A stretch of 64,000 bases of DNA from Flavobacterium hungaricum (GCF_015182285.1 NZ_PRDM01000006.1:434001-498000); one strand, 5' to 3'; positions 17,250-25,246 are shown, numbered from the stretch's first letter. A program made the numbers and translations. Notes: a model not told the origin generated them from the sequence alone.

Positions 17250-17797
17250 GCTGTCTTAAAATTTTTTATGCTCAAAATTCGCTTTTGCAAAATGTGCTTG
17301 GCGCGATTTAAATTTGATTTTGATGTTCCTTCTGATATTTTTAGAAGTTCGGCAATTTCTTTGTGTTTTAATTTTTCAAAAACATAGAGGTTAAAAACCG
17401 TCCGGTATTGATCGGGTAAATCTCGAATGTATTCCAGCAGTTTTTCCTGCTCTATCGGAATCACTTCGAGTTCTTCCTCCTCAATAAAATCAGTATCTGG
17501 ATCAAAAACATCCAAAAAGAAACTTTCTTTTTTCTTTTTGTTTAAAGTCTCGATGAGTTTATTGATAAAAATTCTTTTCAGCCAGCCTTCAAAACTTCCT
17601 TCAAATTTGTATTGGCTTATTTTCTGAAAAGCGATTACAAATGCTTCCTGAAAAACGTCTTTAGCGTCGTCTTCATTTTTCATATATTTCAAACAAATAC
17701 CATATAAAACAGGAGAGAATAACTGATAAATTTTCAGTTGTCCCTCTCTGTCGTTTTTTACGCACAGTTTGATATATTTTTCTAAATCGTCTTTCAA
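17246..17797 (-). CDS. ECF RNA polymerase sigma factor
   Basis: A 183-residue ECF sigma factor. Region 2 lies at about residues 25-92 (ICLKYMKNEDDAKDVFQEAF, then FEGWLKRIFINKLI), and region 4 at about 120-175 (LPDQYRTVFNLYVFEKLKHKEIAELL, ISEGTSKSNLNRAK). It overlaps the downstream membrane-spanning gene by four bases, which signals a sigma/anti-sigma pair made in fixed ratio. The likely target genes are envelope functions; its own promoter appears to carry a normal house-keeping -7 box. Confidence 0.93.
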   Translation of the reverse strand: MKDDLEKYIKLCVKNDREGQLKIYQLFSPVLYGICLKYMKNEDDAKDVFQEAFVIAFQKISQYKFEGSFEGWLKRIFINKLIETLNKKKKESFFLDVFDPDTDFIEEEELEVIPIEQEKLLEYIRDLPDQYRTVFNLYVFEKLKHKEIAELLKISEGTSKSNLNRAKHILQKRILSIKNFKTA

Positions 17798-17820
17798 GAA
17801 ATGGTTTAAATTTGGTCTTG

Positions 17821-17848
17821 CAAAAATAGTTTATAATAGCTTACAAAA
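17821..17848 (-). promoter_or_regulatory. Putative promoter of the sigma/anti-sigma operon
   Basis: On the minus strand TTTTG (17848-17844), 15 bases, then TATTTTTG (17828-17821), 23 bases before the ATG. The -7 box is perfect, the spacing is shorter than the usual 17-23. Confidence 0.45.
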
Positions 17849-18247
17849 CTATCTTTTAAAAATGGTGCGGGCACCTTCTTCGTTGTTAGCTACAATCGTT
17901 AAGTTTTGATTATCAAGTTTTTCTATGGCATATGTTTTGCCTTCAAACGTAATAAGGTCGTGTTCTGCTTGGTCAAAAACCGCAATTCCTTTTTCTATTT
18001 GATAAGTATTGTTTCTGATTTCTACATCATTTTTATAAGTAATAATTCTACCGTCTGATGTAAAAACAATTTTCTTAGTAAAGCCAATCGTTTTTGGAGT
18101 GGAGATGTACGGGTTAGCATTTCCTCCAACCGATTTTTCCCAAGTCCATGTATTGATAATTGATCCTCCGGCAACTTTCTTAGAGTCTAGAGAATAACTA
18201 GTCGTAAAAAGACCAATAGTGATAAAAAAGAATAAATATTTTTTCAT
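17849..18247 (-). CDS. Secreted lipocalin-like small protein
   Basis: A 132-residue protein with an N-terminal signal (MKKYLFFFITIGLFTTSYS) and a mature part with alternating strands: NTWTWEKSVGG, KKIVFTSDGRIITYKN, IEKGIAVF, TYAIEKLDNQNLTIV. This pattern is that of the lipocalin-like small Bacteroidota proteins that follow W-x-W starts. No ligand can be named. It follows the lipoprotein gene after 7 bases, so the two form an operon. Confidence 0.7.
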   Translation of the reverse strand: MKKYLFFFITIGLFTTSYSLDSKKVAGGSIINTWTWEKSVGGNANPYISTPKTIGFTKKIVFTSDGRIITYKNDVEIRNNTYQIEKGIAVFDQAEHDLITFEGKTYAIEKLDNQNLTIVANNEEGARTIFKR

Positions 18248-18254
18248 GGTTATA

Positions 18255-19124
18255 TTAATTTACGGCAGCAATTTTTTCTCTAACAGCTTTTTTAAATGCA
18301 ATAACAGCGGCGCTTTGATCTGCAGTATCATTATTGTCAATATAGATTTTAGTAACAGAAGCTCCTTCATTCAATTCAAAATAAACACCGCCTTCAGCTG
18401 CAGTATTTGGAGAACCAAATATTTTAGTTTGTCCTTTAAGGTTTAAAATTTCTGTCGGTAACGTTTTTGAAAAAGTAGTATATTCACTTCTCTTAGTGGT
18501 CGTAGTATATTTATACTGATCAAAATTATATTGATTGAAAGCCACGTTTTGGTACTTCAAAATATTAAAGTCGTTCAGCTGGATAAATTTTTGAGTACCG
18601 CCGGTTACACTCGTAAAGTTTCCAAGTACGATATTGTTCGGACTTTCTGATGTTTTGTTAAAAATGATAGGCTTACTTGTTTTTGGTATCAATATGTAAT
18701 CCGCCGGATAAGTAGGGTTCTGTGTAAGAGATTCGCCTGCTGCCGGGTTTTTTTCGTAAAAATTAATAACCATTTCACATTGGTTTTCTACAATAGAAGT
18801 AATCTTAATAGCGTAACCGCTTGTTGGTTTTGCACCAGCAAAAATAGCAACCAAGTAACTTTTAGAAAAATCAATATTAGGATCGCTTGGAACAGAGCAG
18901 CTATTGTCATGTTTAGTAAAATACTGATCCATTTTTTCTGTAGATGTCGCAATCAAAGCAACAGGATTATTATAAAGCGTTTTTACAGTGTAGTTACATC
19001 CTAATGGGAATTTGGTAAAAGAAACTTCTGTATTAGCACCACAATCAGTGTAAACATCGTCATTATTAAGAGAACAGGCGCTGAATCCAAAAGCGATCAA
19101 CAAGCTAAGCATTAATTTTTTCAT
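18255..19124 (-). CDS. Lipoprotein with PrcB-like domain
   Basis: A 289-residue lipoprotein: signal MKKLMLSLLIAFGFSAC with lipobox FSAC. The middle (about residues 85-145) holds SYLVAIFAGAKPTSGYAIKI, which resembles the PrcB C-terminal domain of protease-complex proteins. The C-terminal half (LPTEILNLKGQTKIFGS, FELNEGASVTKIYID) looks like a second small domain with a possible binding role. It is the first gene of a two-gene operon with the lipocalin-like protein. The function is not known. Confidence 0.75.
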   Translation of the reverse strand: MKKLMLSLLIAFGFSACSLNNDDVYTDCGANTEVSFTKFPLGCNYTVKTLYNNPVALIATSTEKMDQYFTKHDNSCSVPSDPNIDFSKSYLVAIFAGAKPTSGYAIKITSIVENQCEMVINFYEKNPAAGESLTQNPTYPADYILIPKTSKPIIFNKTSESPNNIVLGNFTSVTGGTQKFIQLNDFNILKYQNVAFNQYNFDQYKYTTTTKRSEYTTFSKTLPTEILNLKGQTKIFGSPNTAAEGGVYFELNEGASVTKIYIDNNDTADQSAAVIAFKKAVREKIAAVN

Positions 19125-19312
19125 GATGGTATTAAAATAGGTTTATATCATGTAGATTAAAGATTGAAAGAAAGGTTGCGTGGGCCAGGAAAAAAAAAAT
19201 AAAAAAATAAAATGTTGATTTAATTTGAATTGAATGGGAATTCGTGAAATTTTTATTTTTAAAACTTTCTACTACGTATTATTGCGTACTTTTACGTAAA
19301 ATAAACTTAGAT

Positions 19313-20686
19313 ATGTTGGATTATTTACCGTTTTTGCTGGGTTTTACGGCAGCTCTTGTATTAGGTATTTATGTTGGAAAATTACTTTCTGGAACAAAAT
19401 CCCAGTCGGATAAAGCCATTTTTGAAGAAAGATTGAATACGCTCAATATACAGCTGCAAACGCAAAAAGACCAATTTGAAAATGAAAAAAATAATTTTCA
19501 GAAGGTATTGCAGCTAACCAATTCTGAAAAAGAAAATATCAGAACCGAAAAAGACAGTCTCGCCATCCAGCTTTCTAAAAAAGAAGTTGATTTTGAAAAT
19601 TTATGGGAACGCCACAAAGAACAGAAAAGCGAAATCAATGAACTTCAGGAAAAATTCACGAAAGAATTTGAAAATTTAGCGAATAAAATTCTAGAAGAAA
19701 AATCGGCAAAATTTACGGAACAAAACAGTGAGAATATGAAAAACATACTGTTGCCGCTTCAGGATAAAATTCATGGTTTTGAACAAAAAGTAGAACAGAC
19801 TCATAAAGAAAGTATCGATTACCATGCCGCACTGCGCCAGCAGATTTTAGGTTTGAGCGAAATGAATGCCCAAATGAGCAAAGAAACCCTCAATCTGACT
19901 AAAGCCCTAAAAGGAGACAGCAAAATGCAGGGAAATTGGGGCGAATTGGTGCTCGAACGTGTACTAGAGAAATCGGGCTTAGAAAAAGGACGCGAATATG
20001 AAGTGCAGCAAAGTTTTACCAATACCGAGGGAAACCGTGTTTTTCCAGATGTGGTGATCAATCTTCCGGACGGCAAAAAAATGATTGTAGATTCTAAAGT
20101 TTCGCTTGCGGCCTACGAAAAATGGATTAATGAAGAATCGGAACTTTTAAAAACTGAATTTTTAAAAGAACATGTTATTTCGATTAAAAGACATGTTGAG
20201 CAGCTGGGAAATAAAAACTATCATGATTTGTACCAGATAGAAAGTCCCGATTTTGTACTGCTTTTTATTCCGATGGAACCTGCATTTGCAATTGCTTTAA
20301 ATGAAGATCCTACACTCTACACCAGAGCTTTTGATCGAAACATTGTTATTGTGACGCCAAGTACGCTCTTGGCGACTTTACGAACTATAGACAGCATGTG
20401 GACGAACCAAAAACAGCAAGAAAATGCTTTTGAAATTGCAAGACAAGCAGGAGCATTATATGATAAATTTGAAGGTTTTGTATCTGATTTAGTCCGAATC
20501 GGAAACAAAATAAAAGATACCAAGACAGAATACGAAAATGCAATGAATAAACTAGTGGACGGAAAAGGGAATTTGGTGAGCAGCGTAGAACGATTAAAAA
20601 AGATGGGAGCAAAGACCAAAAAATCACTTCCAGAAAATATTATCAGCAGAGCTTCAAGCTCAGAAGAAAATGAGTTGCTGGATTAA
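19313..20686 (+). CDS. rmuC: DNA recombination protein RmuC
   Basis: RmuC limits recombination at inverted repeats and belongs to the PD-(D/E)xK nuclease-like group. I use ATG 19313, giving 457 residues and MLDYLPFLLGFTAALVLGIY as the membrane anchor; a GTG 23 codons upstream adds an unlikely extension. Residues about 30-190 are coiled coil. The RmuC core follows: MQGNWGELVLERVLEKSGL, then VFPDVVINLPDGKKMIVDSKV with the Asp and Lys of the nuclease fold, and DFVLLFIPMEPAFAIAL. Monocistronic; an array of repeats follows its stop. Confidence 0.93.
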   Translation: MLDYLPFLLGFTAALVLGIYVGKLLSGTKSQSDKAIFEERLNTLNIQLQTQKDQFENEKNNFQKVLQLTNSEKENIRTEKDSLAIQLSKKEVDFENLWERHKEQKSEINELQEKFTKEFENLANKILEEKSAKFTEQNSENMKNILLPLQDKIHGFEQKVEQTHKESIDYHAALRQQILGLSEMNAQMSKETLNLTKALKGDSKMQGNWGELVLERVLEKSGLEKGREYEVQQSFTNTEGNRVFPDVVINLPDGKKMIVDSKVSLAAYEKWINEESELLKTEFLKEHVISIKRHVEQLGNKNYHDLYQIESPDFVLLFIPMEPAFAIALNEDPTLYTRAFDRNIVIVTPSTLLATLRTIDSMWTNQKQQENAFEIARQAGALYDKFEGFVSDLVRIGNKIKDTKTEYENAMNKLVDGKGNLVSSVERLKKMGAKTKKSLPENIISRASSSEENELLD

Positions 20687-20700
20687 AAAATAAATTTTAA

Positions 20701-21014
20701 ACCATATAAGGAATATAAGTTCATTTAATTCAAAATTTAATTTTCTAGATTGTAAAAATTAATACTAAAAAAAGTTTTTAAATCATATAAGGCATTTAAT
20801 TTCATTTCATTCAAAACTTAATTTTCTGATATGCCTTATATGGTGAAATCAATACTAAAAAAGTTTTTAAACCATATAAGGCATATAAGTTCATTTAATT
20901 CAAAATTTAATTTTCTAGATTGCAAAAATTAATACTAAAAAAAGTTTTTTATATCATATAAGGCATTTAAGTTCATTTAATTCAAACTTAATTTTCTGAT
21001 ATGCCTTATATGGT
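20701..21014. repeat. Alternating tandem repeat, period about 170 bp (A-B-A-B)
   Basis: Four related units of about 80-90 bases: A at 20701 and 20871 (ACCATATAAGG then TATAAGTTCATTTAATTC), B at 20782 and 20953 (ATCATATAAGGCATTTAA, ending ATATGCCTTATATGGT). All share TTAATTTTCT and the first three AATACTAAAAA plus AGTTTTT. Starts of A units and the ends of B units are inverted copies of each other (ACCATATAAGGCATAT / ATATGCCTTATATGGT), so each A-B pair can fold into a long hairpin. It fills nearly the whole 356-base gap. Confidence 0.88.
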
Positions 21015-21043
21015 AAAAATCAAATACCAAAAACAAACAAAAC

Positions 21044-21592
21044 ATGACTACAGATTTCAAACCCGTTTCTTCCTCAAAAATCAGCATTTCAGAATTAATG
21101 CTTCCGTCGCATACCAACTTTAGCGGTAAAATTCACGGAGGATATATTTTGCAGTTATTAGATCAGATTGCCTTTGCTTCGGCATCAAAATTCAGTGGTA
21201 ATTATTGCGTAACAGCTTCGGTGGATACAGTCAATTTTTTAAAACCTATCGAAGTCGGCGAATTGGTAACCATGAAAGCTTCTGTAAATTACGTAGGGAG
21301 AAGTTCTATGATTGTCGGTATTCGTGTTGAAGCAGAAAATATTCAAACCGGCGTGATAAAACATTGCAATTCATCTTATTTTACAATGGTTGCCAAAGAT
21401 AAAGAAGGCAAAAGCGTGCAGGTTCCAGGACTGATTTTATCGAATTTGCAAGAAGTACGCCGTTTTAGAAAAGCAATAAAACATATTGAGGTTCGAAAAG
21501 AGGTGGAAGAACATGAAAAACTAACGAATATCAACTCGATTGAAGATTTGGCAAGTTTAGAGAAATACAATGTTTTACTAGAGATTAGCTAA
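21044..21592 (+). CDS. Acyl-CoA thioesterase, hotdog fold (YciA-like)
   Basis: A 182-residue hotdog thioesterase. The fold's central helix and active site are seen as HTNFSGKIHGGYILQLLDQIA (split as HTNFSGKIHGG and LQLLDQIAF), with Asp in the helix start and VTASVDTVNFLKPIEVGE on the following strand. These enzymes hydrolyse fatty acyl-CoA. Ten bases before the DUF5071 gene, so likely co-transcribed. The C-terminal 45 residues are charged and extend a little beyond the minimal domain. Confidence 0.9.
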   Translation: MTTDFKPVSSSKISISELMLPSHTNFSGKIHGGYILQLLDQIAFASASKFSGNYCVTASVDTVNFLKPIEVGELVTMKASVNYVGRSSMIVGIRVEAENIQTGVIKHCNSSYFTMVAKDKEGKSVQVPGLILSNLQEVRRFRKAIKHIEVRKEVEEHEKLTNINSIEDLASLEKYNVLLEIS

Positions 21593-21601
21593 AAAAACAA
21601 A

Positions 21602-21982
21602 ATGAATGTTAGAGCCTTAATTCCTAAAAATGTATGTGACGAAAGTGGTATAGAAAAATTAAAACAGCTTTCGTTTAACCAAATTCAGCCCATTGTTCCC
21701 GATTTGTTAGAATGGCTTCAGGATTGTAATTGGCCTGTTGCGCGTTCGATTTTAGAAATTTTAAGACCTTTAGTAGATCAAATAACTCCAGAAATTTTGG
21801 AAGTTTTAAATGGAAATGATGGTGTTTGGAAATATTGGATTTTGCAGAATCTCATTTTAAAAACAACCAACCCGATTCTTCTAAAAGAAATAAACCGAAT
21901 TGCTTCTTTTCCAACATCAGAGGAAAAAGAGCAAGAACTTGATCTCATAGCCGTCGATATTTTGAGAGAAAATTACAGATAA
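21602..21982 (+). CDS. DUF5071 protein
   Basis: A 126-residue protein of the DUF5071 family, a small all-helical protein of HEAT-like type. The pattern ALIPKNVCDESGIEKLKQL, IVPDLLEWLQDCNWPVARSI and GVWKYWILQNLI is diagnostic. Function is unknown; the family is often found near immunity or toxin loci but here sits between a thioesterase and a VOC gene in the same direction. Confidence 0.85.
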   Translation: MNVRALIPKNVCDESGIEKLKQLSFNQIQPIVPDLLEWLQDCNWPVARSILEILRPLVDQITPEILEVLNGNDGVWKYWILQNLILKTTNPILLKEINRIASFPTSEEKEQELDLIAVDILRENYR

Positions 21983-22022
21983 ATTTTTATCTTTAAGATC
22001 ATAAACTTTAATATTTTAGAAA

Positions 22023-22418
22023 ATGATAAAATTCGGATATACCATATTATACGTTGAAGATGTAGAAGAGTCGATTGCGTTTTACGAGAATGCTTTCGGT
22101 TTTTCAAGAAAATTTGTTTCTCCCGACAATGATTACGGAGAATTAATTACTGGAGAAACTACTTTGTCTTTTGCATCAAAAAAACTAGCGGCTCAAAATC
22201 TAAAAGAGGGTTTTATAGAGAGCAGTCTAGAAGACAAACCTTTTGCCATAGAAATTGGTTTTATAACAGAAAATGTTCCAGAAATGCTGCAAAAAGCCAC
22301 CACTTTTGGGGCTGTTATCGTATCTGAACCTGTAGAAAAACCTTGGGGACAAATTGTAGCCTATATAAGAGACTTAAACGGATTTTTAATTGAAATCTGT
22401 ACAGAAGTAAAAGAGTAA
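22023..22418 (+). CDS. VOC (glyoxalase/bleomycin resistance) family protein
   Basis: A 131-residue vicinal-oxygen-chelate protein with two beta-alpha-beta-beta-beta units: YTILYVEDVEESIAFYENAF at the start and AIEIGFITENVPEMLQKA in the second half, ending DLNGFLIEICTE with the metal-binding Glu. It is the last of three co-directional small genes. A specific substrate cannot be named. Confidence 0.88.
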   Translation: MIKFGYTILYVEDVEESIAFYENAFGFSRKFVSPDNDYGELITGETTLSFASKKLAAQNLKEGFIESSLEDKPFAIEIGFITENVPEMLQKATTFGAVIVSEPVEKPWGQIVAYIRDLNGFLIEICTEVKE

Positions 22419-22498
22419 TTTTTTTCTTCATAAAGTAATTGCAGATTCGTAATCATAAAATTTAGATATTAATCATACAATTTGTAAATCTATATTAT

Positions 22499-22632
22499 AT
22501 GAATTGCCTTCAGCTTTAGCTGGAGGTCTTAAAAATTAGATATAAATGGCTTTAGCCGAACTATAATAGTTTGGCTAAAGCCATTGTTTTTTTGAATTTA
22601 TAACCTCCATCTAAAGCTGGAGGCAATTCATG
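22499..22632. repeat. REP doublet related to the palindromes beside the Y1 transposase
   Basis: A long inverted repeat. Left arm: GAATTGCCTTCAGCTTTAGC TGGAGGT (22501-22527) and ATGGCTTTAGCCGAACTAT (22546-22564). Right arm: ATAGTTTGGCTAAAGCCAT (22566-22584) and ACCTCCATCTAAAGCTGG AGGCAATTC (22603-22629). Both modules are the same as those flanking the transposase at 351-540. It carries no gene, so it looks like a non-autonomous unit moved by that enzyme. The remaining gap 22633-22894 has no gene that I can see. Confidence 0.88.
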
Positions 22633-22787
22633 TTTTAGACAAAAAAAGCAAAATTTTAAATCCTTCACTTTGCCTTTTACATCTGAGATTTTGCTTCAAA
22701 AATATTCACAAATATTTAGGAAAAGACAGCAACTATCTTCATGAAAAAAACGTAACTTTAAGTATGACGTTCAACGAACTGATATTC

Positions 22788-22802
22788 ACGGAGTACTGCC
22801 GT
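22788..22802. promoter_or_regulatory. Semi-palindromic element upstream of the YceI-like gene
   Basis: ACGGAGTACTGCCGT is nearly its own reverse complement (centre AGTACT). It lies about 93 bases before the YceI-like ATG, in DNA with higher GC than its flanks (GACGTTCAACGAACTGATAT just before). It could be an operator; no regulator is known. Confidence 0.3.
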
Positions 22803-22894
22803 TTGATTTTTTTAAATTAACCTGAAATCTTAATTTTTTCGTTTCTCTTGAATGAAGAAAAATCGAATGACATAATTGTTAAATGCAGACGATT

Positions 22895-23461
22895 ATGAAA
22901 ACAACTACATTATTTATTTTATTTTTTACCGCCTTTTCAGTCTTAGCGCAAGACAAGTTTTTTACCACTGCCGGCACCGTAAATTTTGAAGCATCTGTTC
23001 CTTTTTTTGAAGAAATAAAAGCGGTAAACAGACAAGTCGTTATTTTTTTAGAGCCTAAAACCAGCACTTTTATCTGCACGGTTGTCATCAAAGATTTTCA
23101 ATTCAAACTCGATATGATGCAGCAGCATTTTAACGAAAATTACATGCACAGCGATCGTTATCCTAAAGCTGTTTTTAAAGGAAAAATTCAGAAATTTGAT
23201 TTGAAGGATATCAATGAAATTGAAAAAGAATACCAGATAAAAGGCAGACTAAGCTTAAAAGGAAAGTCGAGAGAAATTACAGTAAACGCCTTTATTAAAA
23301 AAGTAGCCGACGGAATTCAGATAATCTCCGATTTTCCGATCGCTGTTTCTGATTTTGACATTCAGATTCCCAATCCGATTGCGGCCAAAATTTCTAAGAC
23401 CGCCAATACAGAATTAACGGCTATAGTGCGCACCGAAGAAATGCTGCTGACTTTAAAATAA
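22895..23461 (+). CDS. YceI-like secreted protein
   Basis: A 188-residue exported protein. The ATG at 22895 gives a good signal peptide, MKTTTLFILFFTAFSVLAQ; an ATG four codons upstream is less likely. The mature part is a YceI-like lipocalin barrel: GTVNFEASVPFFEEIKAVN, HFNENYMHSDRYPKAVFKG, and GRLSLKGKSREITV. The family binds amphiphilic lipids such as polyprenols. Bacteroidota often have versions like this with a periplasmic role. The gene is alone, convergent with the epimerase gene. Confidence 0.88.
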   Translation: MKTTTLFILFFTAFSVLAQDKFFTTAGTVNFEASVPFFEEIKAVNRQVVIFLEPKTSTFICTVVIKDFQFKLDMMQQHFNENYMHSDRYPKAVFKGKIQKFDLKDINEIEKEYQIKGRLSLKGKSREITVNAFIKKVADGIQIISDFPIAVSDFDIQIPNPIAAKISKTANTELTAIVRTEEMLLTLK

Positions 23462-23467
23462 ACGTTG

Positions 23468-23572
23468 TTAGCGCGGATTTGTCAACGCGGATTTGAGTTA
23501 GCGCGGATTTGAGTGAGTTAGCGCGGATTTGAGTTAGTTTGAGTTAGCGCGGATTTGTAATCCGTGCTAATG
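23468..23572. repeat. Short tandem repeat GAGTTAGCGCGGATTT
   Basis: Five to six imperfect copies of (T)TAGCGCGGATTTGAG occur between two convergent genes. The last copy is followed by its inverse: TTAGCGCGGATT (23545-23556) and AATCCGTGCTAA (23559-23570), a 12-bp stem with one mismatch and a 2-base spacer. It may act as a terminator without a T run. Confidence 0.82.
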
Positions 23573-23576
23573 GCCA

Positions 23577-24488
23577 CTATTTTATGCAGTTAATTAAGGT
23601 TTTTTCTAAGTCAGTAAATTGAAATTGAAATCCTGTTTCCTGAATTTTTTCAGAAGAAACGCGTTGTCCCTTTAAGACCGCTTCGCTCATTTCGCCTAAT
23701 AAAAAGCGTAGAAAAAAAGGAGGGATTTTAGGAAGCCAGATTGTATAGCCAAATAAGTTGGCAAATGTTTTAGAAAATCGCGAATTGGTGGTATTATCGG
23801 TTACGCAGGCATTGTAAGGGCCTTCTAGTTTTTCATCAGCGATTGTTTTTAGATAAATCCGGCATAAATCGTCTATGTAAATCCAAGGAAGATATTGTTT
23901 TCCGGAACCGAGGACGGCACCAAAACCAGATTTAAAAGTCGGAGCCAGTTTTTTTATAAAACCTTCGTCTTTGCCAAATACGATTCCAGTTCTCACTTTC
24001 ACCGTTCTAATATTCAATGCACCGATTGTATCCACCGCGTTTTCCCATTTCTGGCAGGTTGTTCCTAGAAAATCATTGGCAGGAGGCGTATTTTCGTTAC
24101 AAATTTTATGATCGGTTTTGGCTCCGTAAATTCCAATACCCGAAGCAGAAACAAAAGCATCTAAAGTCTTATTGTGTTTTACTAAAATAGAATGAATTAG
24201 TTCGATAGGCTTTACGCGGCTTTCTACGATTGCTTTTTTTCGTCTCGAAGTCCAGCGTTTTTCTACAATACCTTCTCCAGCTAAATGAATAATATAATCG
24301 GCCTTTAAAACAGCTTCTTCGTCAATAAGATTTTGTTTTAAATTCCATTGATAGTAGGTTACCTGAGGATTGTTTTTCTTGGAAGAACGGCTTAAAACAG
24401 AAACATTGTATCCATTCTCCAAAAGCATTTCAATTAAATGACTGCCGATGAATCCCGTTCCTCCTGTTAATAAGACATTTTTGGACAT
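23577..24488 (-). CDS. TIGR01777 family NAD(P)-binding epimerase (YfcH-like)
   Basis: A 303-residue extended-SDR protein of the TIGR01777 group. The nucleotide motif GGTGFIGSHL is at residues 9-18; IIHLAGEGI, RKKAIVESRV and GIYGAK (with the Tyr) follow, then KVRTGIVFGKDEGF and LPWIYIDDLCRI. The C-terminal domain (LPKIPPFFLRFLLGEMSEAVL, GQRVSS) is a DUF1731-type tail. The biochemical function of the family is uncertain. Such genes recur in light-induced, LitR/CarH-type regulons of other bacteria. It is divergent from the TetR gene with an inverted repeat in between. Confidence 0.88.
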   Translation of the reverse strand: MSKNVLLTGGTGFIGSHLIEMLLENGYNVSVLSRSSKKNNPQVTYYQWNLKQNLIDEEAVLKADYIIHLAGEGIVEKRWTSRRKKAIVESRVKPIELIHSILVKHNKTLDAFVSASGIGIYGAKTDHKICNENTPPANDFLGTTCQKWENAVDTIGALNIRTVKVRTGIVFGKDEGFIKKLAPTFKSGFGAVLGSGKQYLPWIYIDDLCRIYLKTIADEKLEGPYNACVTDNTTNSRFSKTFANLFGYTIWLPKIPPFFLRFLLGEMSEAVLKGQRVSSEKIQETGFQFQFTDLEKTLINCIK

Positions 24489-24530
24489 AGTTTATAATTT
24501 ATTTAACAGCGCGTTTTGTTTAGGGATAAG

Positions 24531-24559
24531 TAAAGGTACTTAAACATTGCTTACCTTTA
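24531..24559. promoter_or_regulatory. Inverted repeat between divergent epimerase and TetR genes
   Basis: TAAAGGTA (24531-24538), 13 bases, TACCTTTA (24552-24559): perfect inverted copies. Each is also a near-match (7 of 8) to TAnnTTTG on its own strand, so these could be two divergent -7 boxes, or an operator that overlaps both. Confidence 0.45.
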
Positions 24560-24583
24560 TGGCAAATTCTAAATTTAATCAAA

Positions 24584-25246
24584 ATGGCAGCTAATAATGA
24601 GAATATCAGTAAAGAAGATATTGTTTCTAAATACATGGAAGAAGTTTTAGAGAAGGGGCAAAAGCCTAAATCGGTTTATCATTTTGCTAAAGAAAATGAT
24701 TTTGAGGAAGCCGAATTTTATCACTATTTTGGAACTTTGGAAGGTTTGGAGAAAGAGATTTTCAGAATGTTTTTTACCAATACGGTCGATCTTCTTCACA
24801 AAAACGAAGAATATCAGCAGTACGATATGAAGAATAAAATGCTGAGTTTCTATTTTACTTTCTTCGAAGTATTAACTGCCAACAGAAGTTATGTTGTTGA
24901 GGTTTTGAAAATAAGTAGAAATCCGATTAAGAATTTAACACAGCTGACTTTACTGCGCGAAAGTTTTAAAGATTATGTTGCGGAAATTCTGACCGATGAT
25001 TACCGACTAGAACAAGAAAAATTACAGCAATTTCAAGAAAAAGCAATTAAAGAATCCGCTTGGGTTCAGTTAATGCTGACGCTGAAATTTTGGATTGACG
25101 ATGCCTCTCCAGCCTTTGAGAAAACAGATATTTTTATCGAAAAATCAGTAAATGCTTCTTTCGAATTGATGAATGTAGCACCGCTGAATCATTTGATTGA
25201 TTTGGGGAAATTTTTGTTTAAAGAAAAAGTGTACAGCAGACAATGA
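24584..25246 (+). CDS. TetR family regulator
   Basis: A 220-residue TetR-type protein. Residues 10-55 are the helix-turn-helix region (ISKEDIVSKYMEEVLEKG, SVYHFAKENDFEEAEFYHYF), somewhat diverged: the usual Y-Y-H-F is seen as FYHYFGTLEGLEKEIF. The rest is an all-helical ligand or dimer domain with several Tyr/Phe residues. It overlaps the ABC1 kinase gene by four bases, so the two proteins are made together. It may regulate itself and the divergent epimerase through the inverted repeat at 24531-24559. Confidence 0.84.
   Translation: MAANNENISKEDIVSKYMEEVLEKGQKPKSVYHFAKENDFEEAEFYHYFGTLEGLEKEIFRMFFTNTVDLLHKNEEYQQYDMKNKMLSFYFTFFEVLTANRSYVVEVLKISRNPIKNLTQLTLLRESFKDYVAEILTDDYRLEQEKLQQFQEKAIKESAWVQLMLTLKFWIDDASPAFEKTDIFIEKSVNASFELMNVAPLNHLIDLGKFLFKEKVYSRQ

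Noticed and set aside
19244..19312. GTG start extending RmuC by 23 residues.
   Set aside because: The extension precedes the membrane anchor with an unlikely sequence; ATG 19313 gives the typical RmuC start.
20701..21014. CRISPR array.
   Set aside because: Units are 80-90 bases, alternate in two forms, and are not separated by unique spacers; there are no cas genes.
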